Of a stretch of 64,000 nt of DNA, positions 24,441 to 33,035 are shown in pieces. Within the stretch, counting starts at the first letter, position 1. Each line of letters begins with the position of its first letter. A program made the translations under genes and the position numbers. The notes below the pieces were generated by a model. The model was not told where the DNA came from, did no database searches, and saw only the letters and a list, made by a program, of their open reading frames with translations. The stretch comes from Planctomycetota bacterium (GTDB lineage Bacteria > Planctomycetota > Planctomycetia > Planctomycetales > Planctomycetaceae). Location of the stretch: the NCBI GenBank assembly GCA_023417655.1, contig JAEZFD010000004.1, positions 1 through 64,000 of the forward strand, written 5' to 3'.

Positions 24441-24465
24441 CCAGGTTCGAATCCTGGCCGGGTAA
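24441..24465 (+). other. tRNA 3'-end fragment (T-arm plus acceptor strand), likely attachment-site scar
   Basis: CCAGG-TTCGAAT-CCTGG (24441-24457) is a perfect T stem-loop, followed by CCGGGTA (24458-24464) and A (24465), which would be the 3' acceptor strand and discriminator. The matching 5' strand TACCCGG, and clear D and anticodon arms, are not found upstream, so this is only a 3' part. Integrative elements that use tRNA genes leave just such a 3' copy at one end. No second copy was noticed near the integrase. Confidence 0.7.
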
Positions 24466-24821
24466 TTCTTCTAAGTTCCGCTGCTGGCGGTGATTATGCT
24501 TGGCGCCTCTTTCTTTGGCAGCCTGTGCTCTTCAGTCGACACTTTCGCTGAGATTGTGTCTGAGATGGCCCCCTTCGCTTTGAGTGGGCTTTGTATTCAG
24601 CTCCCTGCTTTGCCTGCCGGGCCGCAGGGCGTCGGATGGACCTGAGGGTTGTTATCCTGTGTGTCCCCGATTTTGGAGCAGGTCTGCGCAGTATTACCTA
24701 ACGGGTGGGGTGTGAGCATGCTCCGCCTGCACGCTTTCGTTTGGCTGAGATCAAGGAACGACTGTTCGCGGACTGAGAGTGATGTCGTTGCTGCGGAAAG
24801 AGCTTTGAAAGACGCGTTGAG
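24466..24821. other. Gap before the histidine kinase gene
   Basis: About 355 bases outside the island with no supported gene. The promoter of the kinase/regulator pair should lie here; no clear consensus was recognised. Confidence 0.5.
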
Positions 24822-26360
24822 ATGAAAAGAGTCAAAAGCTTCCTCCAGAAGCGATTTCATACCGTCAACCGCCTGTCATTGCTGGTGGTCTGTATGAGTC
24901 TGCTGCTGCTTTCGATTGCCTGTTATGGGGCATGGCAGGTCCAACGTGTTCAGACTCAATCCGAGATGCTGCTGATCAGCAAGGTCAAAGGGGTGCAGAG
25001 TGTTTTTGAACTCGAACTCCAGCTGCAGGATCTCAAATTCTGGCTCGCTCAGTTCCGCCTGAAAACAACTCCGCAGCCGGAGAAAGTGCAAGCCGAGGCA
25101 GAGCTTCAGGCGCTGGCAAAATTGAAGCAGGATATTGAGCACCGGTTCGATGAGGCCGAAGAGCATGCCACTGCGGAAAGCGACCAGCAATTTCTGGCAA
25201 AGCTACAGGTGGGTTTGAGTACCTTCTATCAGGTCGTCAGCAATCTCCCTGACTCCGGAGAAATGCCGGATGAGCGCATTGCTCAGTTTGCACTTGCCGA
25301 TGACATTCTGAAGTCGGAAGTCCTCGATGTCTCGCACAGCATGATGAACTTCGATGAAGAGATGCTGCAGAGCAGTTTGACGCAGGACGCAAAGAGCACC
25401 AGATCACTGGTGCAGCTGGTAATGGTACTGGGAATTCTGGGTTCCATTGGGTCGCTGCTGGCGGGCTACAAGATTGCCAGAACCATCAGCAACACGTTGA
25501 TTCAGGTGCAGTTCCCGATTTTGGATGTGGCCGGAAAGCTGAGCGAGGTGACAAACCCGGTGCTTGTCTCGAAGTCGATGGACCTGACCGACCTGAGCCC
25601 CGCTTTGGAGGTTCTGTTCGCAGAAGTGAAATCGGTCGTGAATCAGTTGCAGGATCGTCATCAGGAAATGCTGCATGCCGAGCAGCTGGCCACGGCGGGG
25701 CAGTTAGCTGCGGGAATTGCTCATGAGATTCGCAATCCCCTGATGTCGATGAAGCTTCTGGTTCAGCATGCGATGCGTCCGAATTCAAAGGGGATTGATG
25801 CGTACGACCTGCAGATTCTGGATGACGAAATCCGAAGGCTCGAAATGCTGCTGGATGACTTTCTGGAGTTTGCCCGGCCGCAGATTCTCAGACGTTCTGT
25901 ACGTGACATCCGTCCACTGATAGAGGGGACGCTCGGCCTGCTGGAGCGACTGATCGAGGCGAGAAACGTGGAGTTGTCGTACCAGCGGCCGGAAGTTCCC
26001 ATTTTCCTGTACATTGATGCGTCGCGGATCAAACAGGTGCTGCTCAACCTCCTGCTGAATGCGATTCAGGTCACCCCGCCGCATGGGACTGTCAGGCTAC
26101 AACTTGAACAGGTCGAATTTGAGGGCAAATTGGCCTGCCAGTTGCAGATTGCGGATGACGGACCTGGACTTGGGGACATCACAGAGGAACGCCTGTTCGA
26201 ACCTTTCTACAGTACCAAAGAGACCGGGTTGGGCCTGGGACTCCCTGTCAGCCAGAGAATCGTCAAGCAACATGGAGGGGAGATTCTGCTGGGGCCCCCT
26301 AATGGCGGCGGAGCGGTCTTCAACATTGTGATTCCATTCCCGGACAGTGCCTCGTCCTGA
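24822..26360 (+). CDS. Membrane histidine kinase
   Basis: 512 residues from ATG 24822. Membrane helix at about 18-38, an extracytoplasmic helical sensor (about 40-190), a second helix at about 196-217, a linker, then HisKA with phospho-acceptor H301 in GIAHEIRNPL, the N box (VLLNLLLNAIQV), G1 (ADDGPGLG) and G2 (TGLGLGLPVS). It autophosphorylates and passes phosphate to a partner regulator. The sigma-54 response regulator 38 bases downstream is the obvious partner. The kinase core has all motifs. The stimulus is unknown. Confidence 0.92.
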   Translation: MKRVKSFLQKRFHTVNRLSLLVVCMSLLLLSIACYGAWQVQRVQTQSEMLLISKVKGVQSVFELELQLQDLKFWLAQFRLKTTPQPEKVQAEAELQALAKLKQDIEHRFDEAEEHATAESDQQFLAKLQVGLSTFYQVVSNLPDSGEMPDERIAQFALADDILKSEVLDVSHSMMNFDEEMLQSSLTQDAKSTRSLVQLVMVLGILGSIGSLLAGYKIARTISNTLIQVQFPILDVAGKLSEVTNPVLVSKSMDLTDLSPALEVLFAEVKSVVNQLQDRHQEMLHAEQLATAGQLAAGIAHEIRNPLMSMKLLVQHAMRPNSKGIDAYDLQILDDEIRRLEMLLDDFLEFARPQILRRSVRDIRPLIEGTLGLLERLIEARNVELSYQRPEVPIFLYIDASRIKQVLLNLLLNAIQVTPPHGTVRLQLEQVEFEGKLACQLQIADDGPGLGDITEERLFEPFYSTKETGLGLGLPVSQRIVKQHGGEILLGPPNGGGAVFNIVIPFPDSASS

Positions 26361-26398
26361 GAACTTCCATTGAACTAGTTATTCACGTGAAGTGAGGT

Positions 26399-27868
26399 AT
26401 GAAAATCGGGACCCCGAAAGACCTGAGAAAGCTGCTGATCATCGACGATGAGCAGAACGTTCTCTATTCAATGAAGAAGGCACTCCAAAGCGATGTGCTG
26501 GAAGTCATTACGGCCGATACAGCTGCGTCCGGAATTGGGAAAGTCCGGCTGGAGAAACCTGACGCGGTGGTGCTGGATCTCCGCCTGCCCGATGGGCACG
26601 GTCTCGGGGTTTTCAACGAGATCCATGAGAGTTTTCCCCGGCTGCCGGTGATCATCGTCACTGCCTTTTCCACAATGGAAACCGCGGTCGAGGCGATGAA
26701 ACGCGGGGCCTATGAATACCTCCTGAAACCCATTGAACTGCAGGTCCTGAAGGACCTTGTCGAGCGGGCCCTCGAAATCAGCCGCATTGACACATCCTCC
26801 TCAAGTGTCGGGCCGCTTGCCGCGCGTGAAGACCAGAAGATTGTCGGTCGGTCTCAGGCAATGCAGGAAGTCTTTAAGGCGATTGGACGTGTGGCTCCTC
26901 AGGACATTCCAGTTCTGATTCAAGGGGAGAGCGGCAGCGGAAAAGAGCTGATTGCTGAAGCGATTCGGGAATACAGTCTTCGCGCGAAGGGACCGTATCT
27001 GGCGATCAACTGTGCCGCTTTGCAGGAAACCGTACTCGAGAGTGAACTGTTTGGTCACGAGCGCGGTGCGTTCACTGGGGCCGAGAAAAGCCGCATCGGG
27101 AAATTCGAAGAAGTTCATGGAGGAACACTCTTTCTGGACGAAGTCGGCGACATGTCCGGCACGACTCAGGCCAAGGTCCTCCGGCTGTTACAGGATGGCA
27201 GTTTCCAACCGGTGGGAAGCAATGAAACTCGCACAGCCGACGTGCGGATCATCGCTGCTACGAACCGGAATCTTGAGAAAATGGTCAGCGAAGGCCTGTT
27301 TCGGGAAGACCTGTTCTATCGCCTTCGCGGGTTTGTGATTACGGTCCCGAGCCTGCGGGAAAGAATGGACGACCTGGAATTGTTGGCAATGCACTTCCTG
27401 GAAAAATTCAATCGCGAACTCGGCAAGAATATTCAGACTGTAACAGCCGGAGCGATGCGTTGCCTCGAGGCCTATCCGTGGCCAGGGAACATCCGCGAAC
27501 TGCAGTCCGTTATCCGTTATGCGATGCTGTATGCTGTTGGGGACACGATCACTTCGAGTTCTCTTCCCCCGCACCTTCGGGCGGACACCGTTGGCAGTGT
27601 GGATCTGAAATCAGATCAAGACGCCATGTCTCTCTCGAAACTGATTGACGTTCAGATCGCGCAGAGCAGTACCAATGTTTATCGGAATGTGCACTCTGCG
27701 GTTGATCTGATGCTTCTCAACAAAGTGTTGGAAATTTCGCAGGGGAATCAGGTTCAGGCCGCCCAAATCCTGGGGATATCGAGAACCACACTTCGCAATC
27801 GTCTGAATGAGCTGGAATCGTTCAAGAAGAAACGCCCTGCCTGTACAGACTCCGTACAGCCTGACTAA
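26399..27868 (+). CDS. Sigma-54-dependent response regulator (NtrC/AtoC type)
   Basis: 489 residues. Receiver domain with DD pair (LLIIDDEQN) and phospho-site D60 in AVVLDLRLPDG; AAA+ domain with Walker A GESGSGKE, the sigma-54 contact loop GAFTGA, and DEVGDM; C-terminal Fis-type HTH (NQVQAAQILGISRTTLRNRL). It lies 38 bases after the histidine kinase and is probably in one operon. Such regulators remodel sigma-54 RNA polymerase at -24/-12 promoters. It is similar in overall design to the regulator at 50127-51566. Target genes are not evident; I saw no convincing -24/-12 site in the window. Confidence 0.93.
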   Translation: MKIGTPKDLRKLLIIDDEQNVLYSMKKALQSDVLEVITADTAASGIGKVRLEKPDAVVLDLRLPDGHGLGVFNEIHESFPRLPVIIVTAFSTMETAVEAMKRGAYEYLLKPIELQVLKDLVERALEISRIDTSSSSVGPLAAREDQKIVGRSQAMQEVFKAIGRVAPQDIPVLIQGESGSGKELIAEAIREYSLRAKGPYLAINCAALQETVLESELFGHERGAFTGAEKSRIGKFEEVHGGTLFLDEVGDMSGTTQAKVLRLLQDGSFQPVGSNETRTADVRIIAATNRNLEKMVSEGLFREDLFYRLRGFVITVPSLRERMDDLELLAMHFLEKFNRELGKNIQTVTAGAMRCLEAYPWPGNIRELQSVIRYAMLYAVGDTITSSSLPPHLRADTVGSVDLKSDQDAMSLSKLIDVQIAQSSTNVYRNVHSAVDLMLLNKVLEISQGNQVQAAQILGISRTTLRNRLNELESFKKKRPACTDSVQPD

Positions 27869-28369
27869 AACGAGTGCAGCCAGACATGTGTGCCCTCCGA
27901 TCTGTTCAGGATGTGAACAGCGTGTGCAATCTCTGTGCAGCGTCGACTTCCATGATTTATACAGCATGGAATCAAAGGGGCGATGACGTCGGAAGTCCTC
28001 CGGCTTGAGATTTCTTTTCGCCTGACTTGGAAGTGCACTTCTTGTCGTTGCATAACAGCTTCCAGCATCTTAGCAGTCTGGTCAGCTGCTCCGCGTCACA
28101 TCACTTGTGTCGCGCAATGGGGAACTCCTGTAGCGGTCTCTCTCTGCTCCGCTCTGCCCGGTGAACAAATCGTAGCCAATAGCGCCGATGTGCGCTGAAC
28201 GGCATGTGCATTGCGTTACCGCTCAGTCCCCCCTGGATGGAAAGTGGTCGGCCTTGCGGTGACAGACCATTGGCTCATCAGGAAATGACGCTGCAGGAAG
28301 CATGGATTCAGGTGACTTCTGTTCGACCTGAGTTAAAGGGGATCGCCTTCACCTTAAGGACGAATCGGA
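27869..28369. other. Gap between the regulator and the universal stress protein gene
   Basis: About 500 bases without a gene I can support; short open frames such as 28204-28386 have no ribosome site. The promoter of the stress-protein gene is likely here. Confidence 0.5.
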
Positions 28370-29236
28370 ATGAAACCGACTTTTAACGTTCCATCCTTCT
28401 TTAAAGCGTGCCAGAAGGATGTATCCCGAATCCTTCTTCACTTGGCGAATCCGGCGAGCTGCGACTCAATTGTTCCATTGGCCGTCGGACTGGCTCAATA
28501 TAAGCAGGCTCATCTCAGAGCGATGACGATCGTTGATACGACACGTCTGTTGAGAGAACTCGCAGTCGAAGGAAGCGCGGCATTCGCCGCCTATGAATCC
28601 GAACGACTGGCTGCAGGCGAAGCTCTGCGAGAAGAAGCCCGATCAAACTTCTCGATCTCTGCTTTGGCCGCAAATCTCGATTTCGATTTATGTCGGAGGC
28701 AGGGAGATGTGGCATCCATTATCCAGATGGAATCACGTTTTCATGATCTACTGGTGACCTCGGCTCTGACTGAGAAGGCGACAAAGCCCGACGAAATCGG
28801 AGTGCCTGATATCTCAAAAATCATCCGCGCTTCGCATTGTCCGACGCTGGTTCTTCGTGATCGTCCGACCAATCTCGAACGTGTCCTGCTGGTCCATGAT
28901 GGGTCAAAAGCCTGCAGTCGTGCAATTGGTTCCTTCCGCACTCAGCGACTGCTGACGGATGCGACAATCCGGTTGCTTGCCGTGGGTGACTCACAGGATT
29001 CGGCGAAGACTTTGCTTTCTGAGCAACTCGATCTGCTGCAGGTCGATCCTCAGACATTGGAGTACGGATATCTGGTTGGGAAGCCTTCCAAGTTGATTCC
29101 TGAATATGCACGGAACTGGGAAGCAGATCTCGTGGTGTACGGAGTAAATGATAGAGGTTCACTTGTAGAAAACCTTCTCAGTCAGCCCGGCTTATCTGTC
29201 CTGCAACGGACATCGGCCTCGCTGTATTCGGCGTAG
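28370..29236 (+). CDS. Tandem universal stress protein (UspA family)
   Basis: 288 residues, length of two UspA domains. The first domain starts VSRILLHLANPASCDSIVPLAVGLAQY; the second starts RVLLVHDGSKACSRAIGSF and ends VVYGVNDRGSLVENLLSQPGLSVLQRT. The ATP-loop GxxGS(x)9GS is not fully conserved (VYGVNDRGSLVENLLS), so nucleotide binding is uncertain. UspA proteins take part in stress and starvation responses. Position directly after a sigma-54 regulator and before a bestrophin-like channel suggests stress-linked regulation, but the 500-base gap means it has its own promoter. Confidence 0.85.
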   Translation: MKPTFNVPSFFKACQKDVSRILLHLANPASCDSIVPLAVGLAQYKQAHLRAMTIVDTTRLLRELAVEGSAAFAAYESERLAAGEALREEARSNFSISALAANLDFDLCRRQGDVASIIQMESRFHDLLVTSALTEKATKPDEIGVPDISKIIRASHCPTLVLRDRPTNLERVLLVHDGSKACSRAIGSFRTQRLLTDATIRLLAVGDSQDSAKTLLSEQLDLLQVDPQTLEYGYLVGKPSKLIPEYARNWEADLVVYGVNDRGSLVENLLSQPGLSVLQRTSASLYSA

Positions 29237-29393
29237 TAGTTCGATTTCGCGACTCGGCATCGCGGCCTTCTCATTTCAAAGTGTCGAGCGGCGATTGCAG
29301 TTTCGCGTTTCGTAGCGGAGCAGACAGTGTGTCGCTTCCGCGTATTCCAGAATCTCACGACTGGACCCGGTCTTTTAACTTACTGAGCCAGCC

Positions 29394-30326
29394 ATGGAAC
29401 GACGCAACTACTGGAAAGATGTTTTTACGATACAGGGAACCATCACCCCCTATATTCAATGGCGGGTATTGATCTTCGGTCTTTGGGCAACGCTCGTCTG
29501 GTGGTGCACAAACCATCTCTTTCAGATTCAGATCGAACTCGGAGTCGCCCCCTACGAGATTATCGGAGCGGTTATGGCTCTGTTGCTGGTGCTTCGGACA
29601 AACTCAGGTTATGACCGTTGGTATGAAGGACGAAAGCTCTGGGGCGGTATCGTCAATCAATCACGAAACCTGGGCGTGATCGCGGTGTCATATGGCCCTG
29701 AAAATCAAAAGTGGCGCGATGCCTTCCTTCGATGGGTCTCTGCATACCCATATATCGCGAAGCACAGCCTGCGCGGCGAAAAGGATTTCAGTGATCTGAA
29801 GCAGATTCTCCATCGGGATGAAATTAAGGAACTGACTGAAGCTAATTATGCTCCGATCATTGCTTCTGCCCGCATTGCCAAGTTGCTGAAGCAGGCCCGC
29901 GAAGAACTCGGCATGGATGGTTTTGCGTTCATGAAGGCCGAGGAGCAGCGTGCATTATTGATTGACTATCTGGGAGCCTGTGAACGTATTTTGAAGACAC
30001 CGCTCGCCAGGGTGATCTCCATTAAGGTCCGAAAGTTTCTATTCTTGTTCCTGGGAGTGCTGCCGATTGCGATCGTCGATCGCTCAGGGGCGATGACTCC
30101 ACTGCTGACGGTGCTTGTGGCTTTCCCGCTTCTTTCGCTTGATCAGATCGGGATCGAGTTAGAGAACCCATTCTCGAAAACTCGATTGAGTCATCTGCCG
30201 TTGGATCACATCGGTGAAGCGATTCACAAGAATCTGGTCGCTCTGGAGCAATATGATTTTGACGCGGACGATTCGGAATCTGGCGAACTCCTGATTCATC
30301 AGGCAGCTCAGCGAGAGGCGGTATGA
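29394..30326 (+). CDS. Bestrophin-like (UPF0187) ion channel
   Basis: 310 residues from ATG 29394. Typical YneE/bestrophin-type features: an N-terminal YWKDVFTIQGT, a first helix (WRVLIFGLWATLVWWC), a second (YEIIGAVMALLLVLRTNSGYDRWYEGRKLWGG), and later helices around FLFLFLGVLPIAIVD and LLTVLVAFPLLSLDQIG. The RTNSGYDRWYEGR signature is characteristic. Bacterial homologues form pentameric cation or anion channels in the inner membrane. It ends before a strong hairpin terminator. No anomalies seen. Confidence 0.9.
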   Translation: MERRNYWKDVFTIQGTITPYIQWRVLIFGLWATLVWWCTNHLFQIQIELGVAPYEIIGAVMALLLVLRTNSGYDRWYEGRKLWGGIVNQSRNLGVIAVSYGPENQKWRDAFLRWVSAYPYIAKHSLRGEKDFSDLKQILHRDEIKELTEANYAPIIASARIAKLLKQAREELGMDGFAFMKAEEQRALLIDYLGACERILKTPLARVISIKVRKFLFLFLGVLPIAIVDRSGAMTPLLTVLVAFPLLSLDQIGIELENPFSKTRLSHLPLDHIGEAIHKNLVALEQYDFDADDSESGELLIHQAAQREAV

Positions 30327-30366
30327 GTCGACCACCAAACTGATATTGTGGCGTGTCCGAAAAGTG

Positions 30367-30417
30367 ATTGCCCGTGGAGCAGTAAGAGTTCTTGCTGTTC
30401 GACGGGCAATACTTTTT
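30367..30417 (+). terminator. Intrinsic terminator after the bestrophin-like gene
   Basis: ATTGCCCGT (30367-30375) pairs with ACGGGCAAT (30402-30410), followed by ACTTTTT. It lies between convergent genes and may serve both strands. Confidence 0.75.
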
Positions 30418-30437
30418 ATGGTTAGCTGTCAGCGAGG

Positions 30438-30854
30438 TTACTGAGATTTTGTCATCTCCTTGAGATTGAGCCGAAGATCCGAGCTCTTCTTGTTGATGCC
30501 CACAGGCTCTGCCAGCACATAGGCCTCCAGCTTAGGTGCATCGGGTTTGGGGGCCTCACCGGGCTCGAGTGCAGCTTCATAAGCGGCCATCCCGACTGTG
30601 ACTCGCACACGGTGTTCGCCAGGCAGTGCCCCCAGGCGATTAGGTGAGTAACGGAGGGTAAATCGACCATCCTTGCCGGTAATCCCATGCGACGGCCGAC
30701 CGTTGGCCGGCGTGAGTTCGACCATTGCGCCTTCAACAGCAGTCCCTCCATCGAGGAGAACGCCTCTGACAGGAACAACAGTCGGTCCACCCTGTCCGCA
30801 TCCATTGATCAGAAGCGATGTGATTAAAAGCAGGAGCAGGGTGCGGAGGTTCAT
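30438..30854 (-). CDS. Small lipoprotein with carboxypeptidase-regulatory-like fold
   Basis: 138 residues; lipoprotein signal with lipobox LINGC (Cys about 19), so anchored in a membrane. The mature part starts VVPVRGVLLDGGTAVEGAMVELTP and continues GKDGRFTLRY, the pattern of transthyretin/carboxypeptidase regulatory-like domains, then a low-complexity linker with EPGEAPKPDAPK. It is the second gene after the DUF1559 gene (147-base gap with a hairpin), an order often seen in planctomycetes, so the pair may be co-expressed. Role unknown; probably structural or surface-associated. Confidence 0.8.
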   Translation of the reverse strand: MNLRTLLLLLITSLLINGCGQGGPTVVPVRGVLLDGGTAVEGAMVELTPANGRPSHGITGKDGRFTLRYSPNRLGALPGEHRVRVTVGMAAYEAALEPGEAPKPDAPKLEAYVLAEPVGINKKSSDLRLNLKEMTKSQ

Positions 30855-30940
30855 TTTCAGCCTGATCTATTTAGCACAGAAGTCACCACTGTTCTGGAGA
30901 CGCGCTTTCGCGAGGAACGGAAGGGGCATACGATGGCCGG

Positions 30941-30968
30941 GCATCCATTCAAGCAAAAGTTTGAATGG
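30941..30968 (-). promoter_or_regulatory. Intercistronic hairpin between DUF1559 and lipoprotein genes
   Basis: ATCCATTCAA (30941-30950) and TTGAATGGAT (30959-30968) form a perfect 10-bp stem with an 8-base loop, without a T-run. In the minus-strand transcript it could make the upstream gene more stable or lower downstream expression. Function inferred. Confidence 0.55.
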
Positions 30969-31001
30969 ATCGTGACGACTGGTAGGTCGGAGTTCTGGAC
31001 G

Positions 31002-31943
31002 TTAATCCGTGAGGACGATCGCTTCCCCTTCATTGGTAGACGCAGTCGATTTATAAGTCAGAAAGTCGATGTTTTCGGAGATGAAGCGAATGCTTCCGTC
31101 CCCCATGAGGAACTGGGCTCCTCCTGTGTGGAAACTGCTGAAGCTTACACGTGTGAAGGCGACGACCGTTTTGCCTGAGCATCCAGGAATGGTGGTGCCT
31201 GCAGAAATATAGCCATTCCCGCCGAACTCCGCGGCGGTGTTGATCGGGAATGCGACGGACTTTGCACCGGCGATTTCCAAGCCGCGGGGCCATGCAGCAA
31301 AACTTCCGTTATCCCGGGAGATCTCGCCGACCAGAATGGTGTTCGACAGACCGTCGGTGCAGTCTTTCAATTGCCGGGACACGGACGAGGCGAAGAACCC
31401 ACTGTTTGAATGCATCTTGTTATAGCGGGCGTCACAAGCATAAGTTCCCCCACCGACTTTATCTCCGAGGGGCCCAATGTTTCCGTAATAGTGGGTTGTA
31501 TATGTGAGGCGGCCATCCCCCAGGGTACTGGAACCGTGCGTTGTAAAAATGCTCGGCGAGGTGGGGCACAGATAAGTTGAAATCGGTGTCAACCCGTGAA
31601 TCAGCTTGTTGGGCCCTTCCTTGTTCGTTCCGCCATTAAACGCACCCGAGGCGAAGCTGAACTGATTGAAGAGCGCCTGCTGCTCGATGTACGGCAGGAT
31701 CGAGACATGCCAGCCCAGCTGAGTGGCGTCGACCTGTCCCGGCGGGAGCGCTCGGTGTGTCTCCTCGTAATTGTGCAAAGCAAGTCCCAGTTGCTTGAGA
31801 TTGTTTTTGCACTGTGAACGACGGGCTGCCTCGCGCGCCTGTTGCACAGCCGGAAGCAACAAGGCGACCAGAACCGCAATGATCGCAATCACGACAAGTA
31901 ACTCAATGAGAGTAAAACCGGGATGGGGGTATTTACGGATCAT
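31002..31943 (-). CDS. DUF1559 pilin-like protein
   Basis: 313 residues. N-terminal type IV pilin/pseudopilin signal GFTLIELLVVIAIIAVLVALLLPAVQQAREAARRSQC (read as a GFTLIE cleavage site, a hydrophobic helix and the DUF1559 continuation AREAARR), then LKQLGLALHNYEETHRALPPG. The C-terminus has FHTGGAQFLMGDGSIRFI, the typical H-x9-DG form. This family is greatly expanded in planctomycetes and almost diagnostic for them; its members are probably envelope-attached after cleavage by a prepilin peptidase. First gene of a likely two-gene unit with the lipoprotein. Function unknown. Confidence 0.93.
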   Translation of the reverse strand: MIRKYPHPGFTLIELLVVIAIIAVLVALLLPAVQQAREAARRSQCKNNLKQLGLALHNYEETHRALPPGQVDATQLGWHVSILPYIEQQALFNQFSFASGAFNGGTNKEGPNKLIHGLTPISTYLCPTSPSIFTTHGSSTLGDGRLTYTTHYYGNIGPLGDKVGGGTYACDARYNKMHSNSGFFASSVSRQLKDCTDGLSNTILVGEISRDNGSFAAWPRGLEIAGAKSVAFPINTAAEFGGNGYISAGTTIPGCSGKTVVAFTRVSFSSFHTGGAQFLMGDGSIRFISENIDFLTYKSTASTNEGEAIVLTD

Positions 31944-32238
31944 CAGTGGCCCTGTCGTGCTGCTGGAAGTGAGATCGACCTAAATCAACGTCGGCATGGA
32001 TGAAGGACGAGTTGCTCGAACGAAATCGTATCCGCTTATGGATAATATATTCAGGCCGGCTGAAAAGTAAATCAGAATCTCAAATTGTCTGAGGCACGAC
32101 AGACAATTCCGTGACGGAGAGTCCTCGCGCCACAAAATGAGTGCTATTTCTTCCGTTCAGGACAGCGGAGGAACGTTACCCCTCCTGAAAGCGGAGAAAG
32201 TTCGATGACCGGGGAAGCTACTGCTGTCAGTTCTGGAA

Positions 32239-32736
32239 TCAGGACTGCGGCGGAGTGTCGAGAAGGACCTCCCGGTATTCCAGTTTCGCTTCCAGCAGAA
32301 GTTCGCGAGCGTGCTCAACAGATGCGGTCCAGTACGACTCCACATTCTTGAAGGGCTTGGCGACGATCTTCGTGATGCCTGCCTGAATGATTTCGACGGT
32401 ACATCGCAGGCACGGAGGGCCTCCCCAGACTTCCTGCGTTTCGTCGGTCAGTGCCAGGTAAAGTGTGCATCCCCGGGTGCTGACGCCAATTCGGGCAGCG
32501 TTGAGAATGGCATTCATTTCCGCATGCACAATCAGCGACCGCTTGAGCTCTTTATTGTTCAGCCGTTCAGGGGTATCGGCAATGCCTCGGGGGAGTCCGT
32601 TGTACCCCATCGACCGGACTTCGTGGTCTGGACCGACGATGACAGCCCCAGCCTGAGTCGCCGGATCCTTTGACATCTTGGCGTTCTCGAGGGCGAGATT
32701 GATGTAATGCCGGTCCCAGCGGAATTGGTCAGCCAT
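32239..32736 (-). CDS. dCMP deaminase family protein
   Basis: 165 residues from ATG at 32736. Zinc deaminase motifs: H71-A-E73 (VHAEMNAIL) and P108-C109-x-x-C112 (GGPPCLRCTVEII). The N-terminus (RWDRHYINLALENAKMSKDPATQAGAVIV) is typical of ComEB/deoxycytidylate deaminases, which form dUMP from dCMP for thymidylate synthesis. Length is normal and active-site residues are all present. It is divergent from the aspartate-semialdehyde dehydrogenase gene. Another cytidine-type deaminase specificity cannot be ruled out by eye. Confidence 0.88.
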   Translation of the reverse strand: MADQFRWDRHYINLALENAKMSKDPATQAGAVIVGPDHEVRSMGYNGLPRGIADTPERLNNKELKRSLIVHAEMNAILNAARIGVSTRGCTLYLALTDETQEVWGGPPCLRCTVEIIQAGITKIVAKPFKNVESYWTASVEHARELLLEAKLEYREVLLDTPPQS

Positions 32737-33035
32737 GATCTGAATCGACTGTCAGGAAGGAAAAAAGTTCTCGGAAGAAGCGGATGCAGACGGCCTGTAG
32801 TGGATTGTTCCCCAAAGTCACAGGGAGTGAGAATGATAGGACACCCTTGGGCGATCGCCCAGCCGAGCGCCCAGTCGACCGGCAGGCCTGAAAAACCTGA
32901 GAATCTGCCGAATTGCAGGCGAACCTTTCCTCTCGGTACAATTCTGGGCTTCCGGGAATCGGGATCCAGTGCGCGCGATGGTCGCGGCCGGACAGGTTCT
33001 TCAAGTTATTGCATCTTCACGTTGAGGGTTGTGCC

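Noticed and set aside
24037..24465. 142-codon plus-strand open frame ending in the tRNA fragment
   Set aside because: It runs into the T-arm of the tRNA fragment, has no family features and a weak start; judged non-coding.
28060..28260. Possible sigma-54 -24/-12 promoter before the stress-protein gene
   Set aside because: Best candidates have the wrong GG-to-GC spacing or too few consensus bases to support a call.
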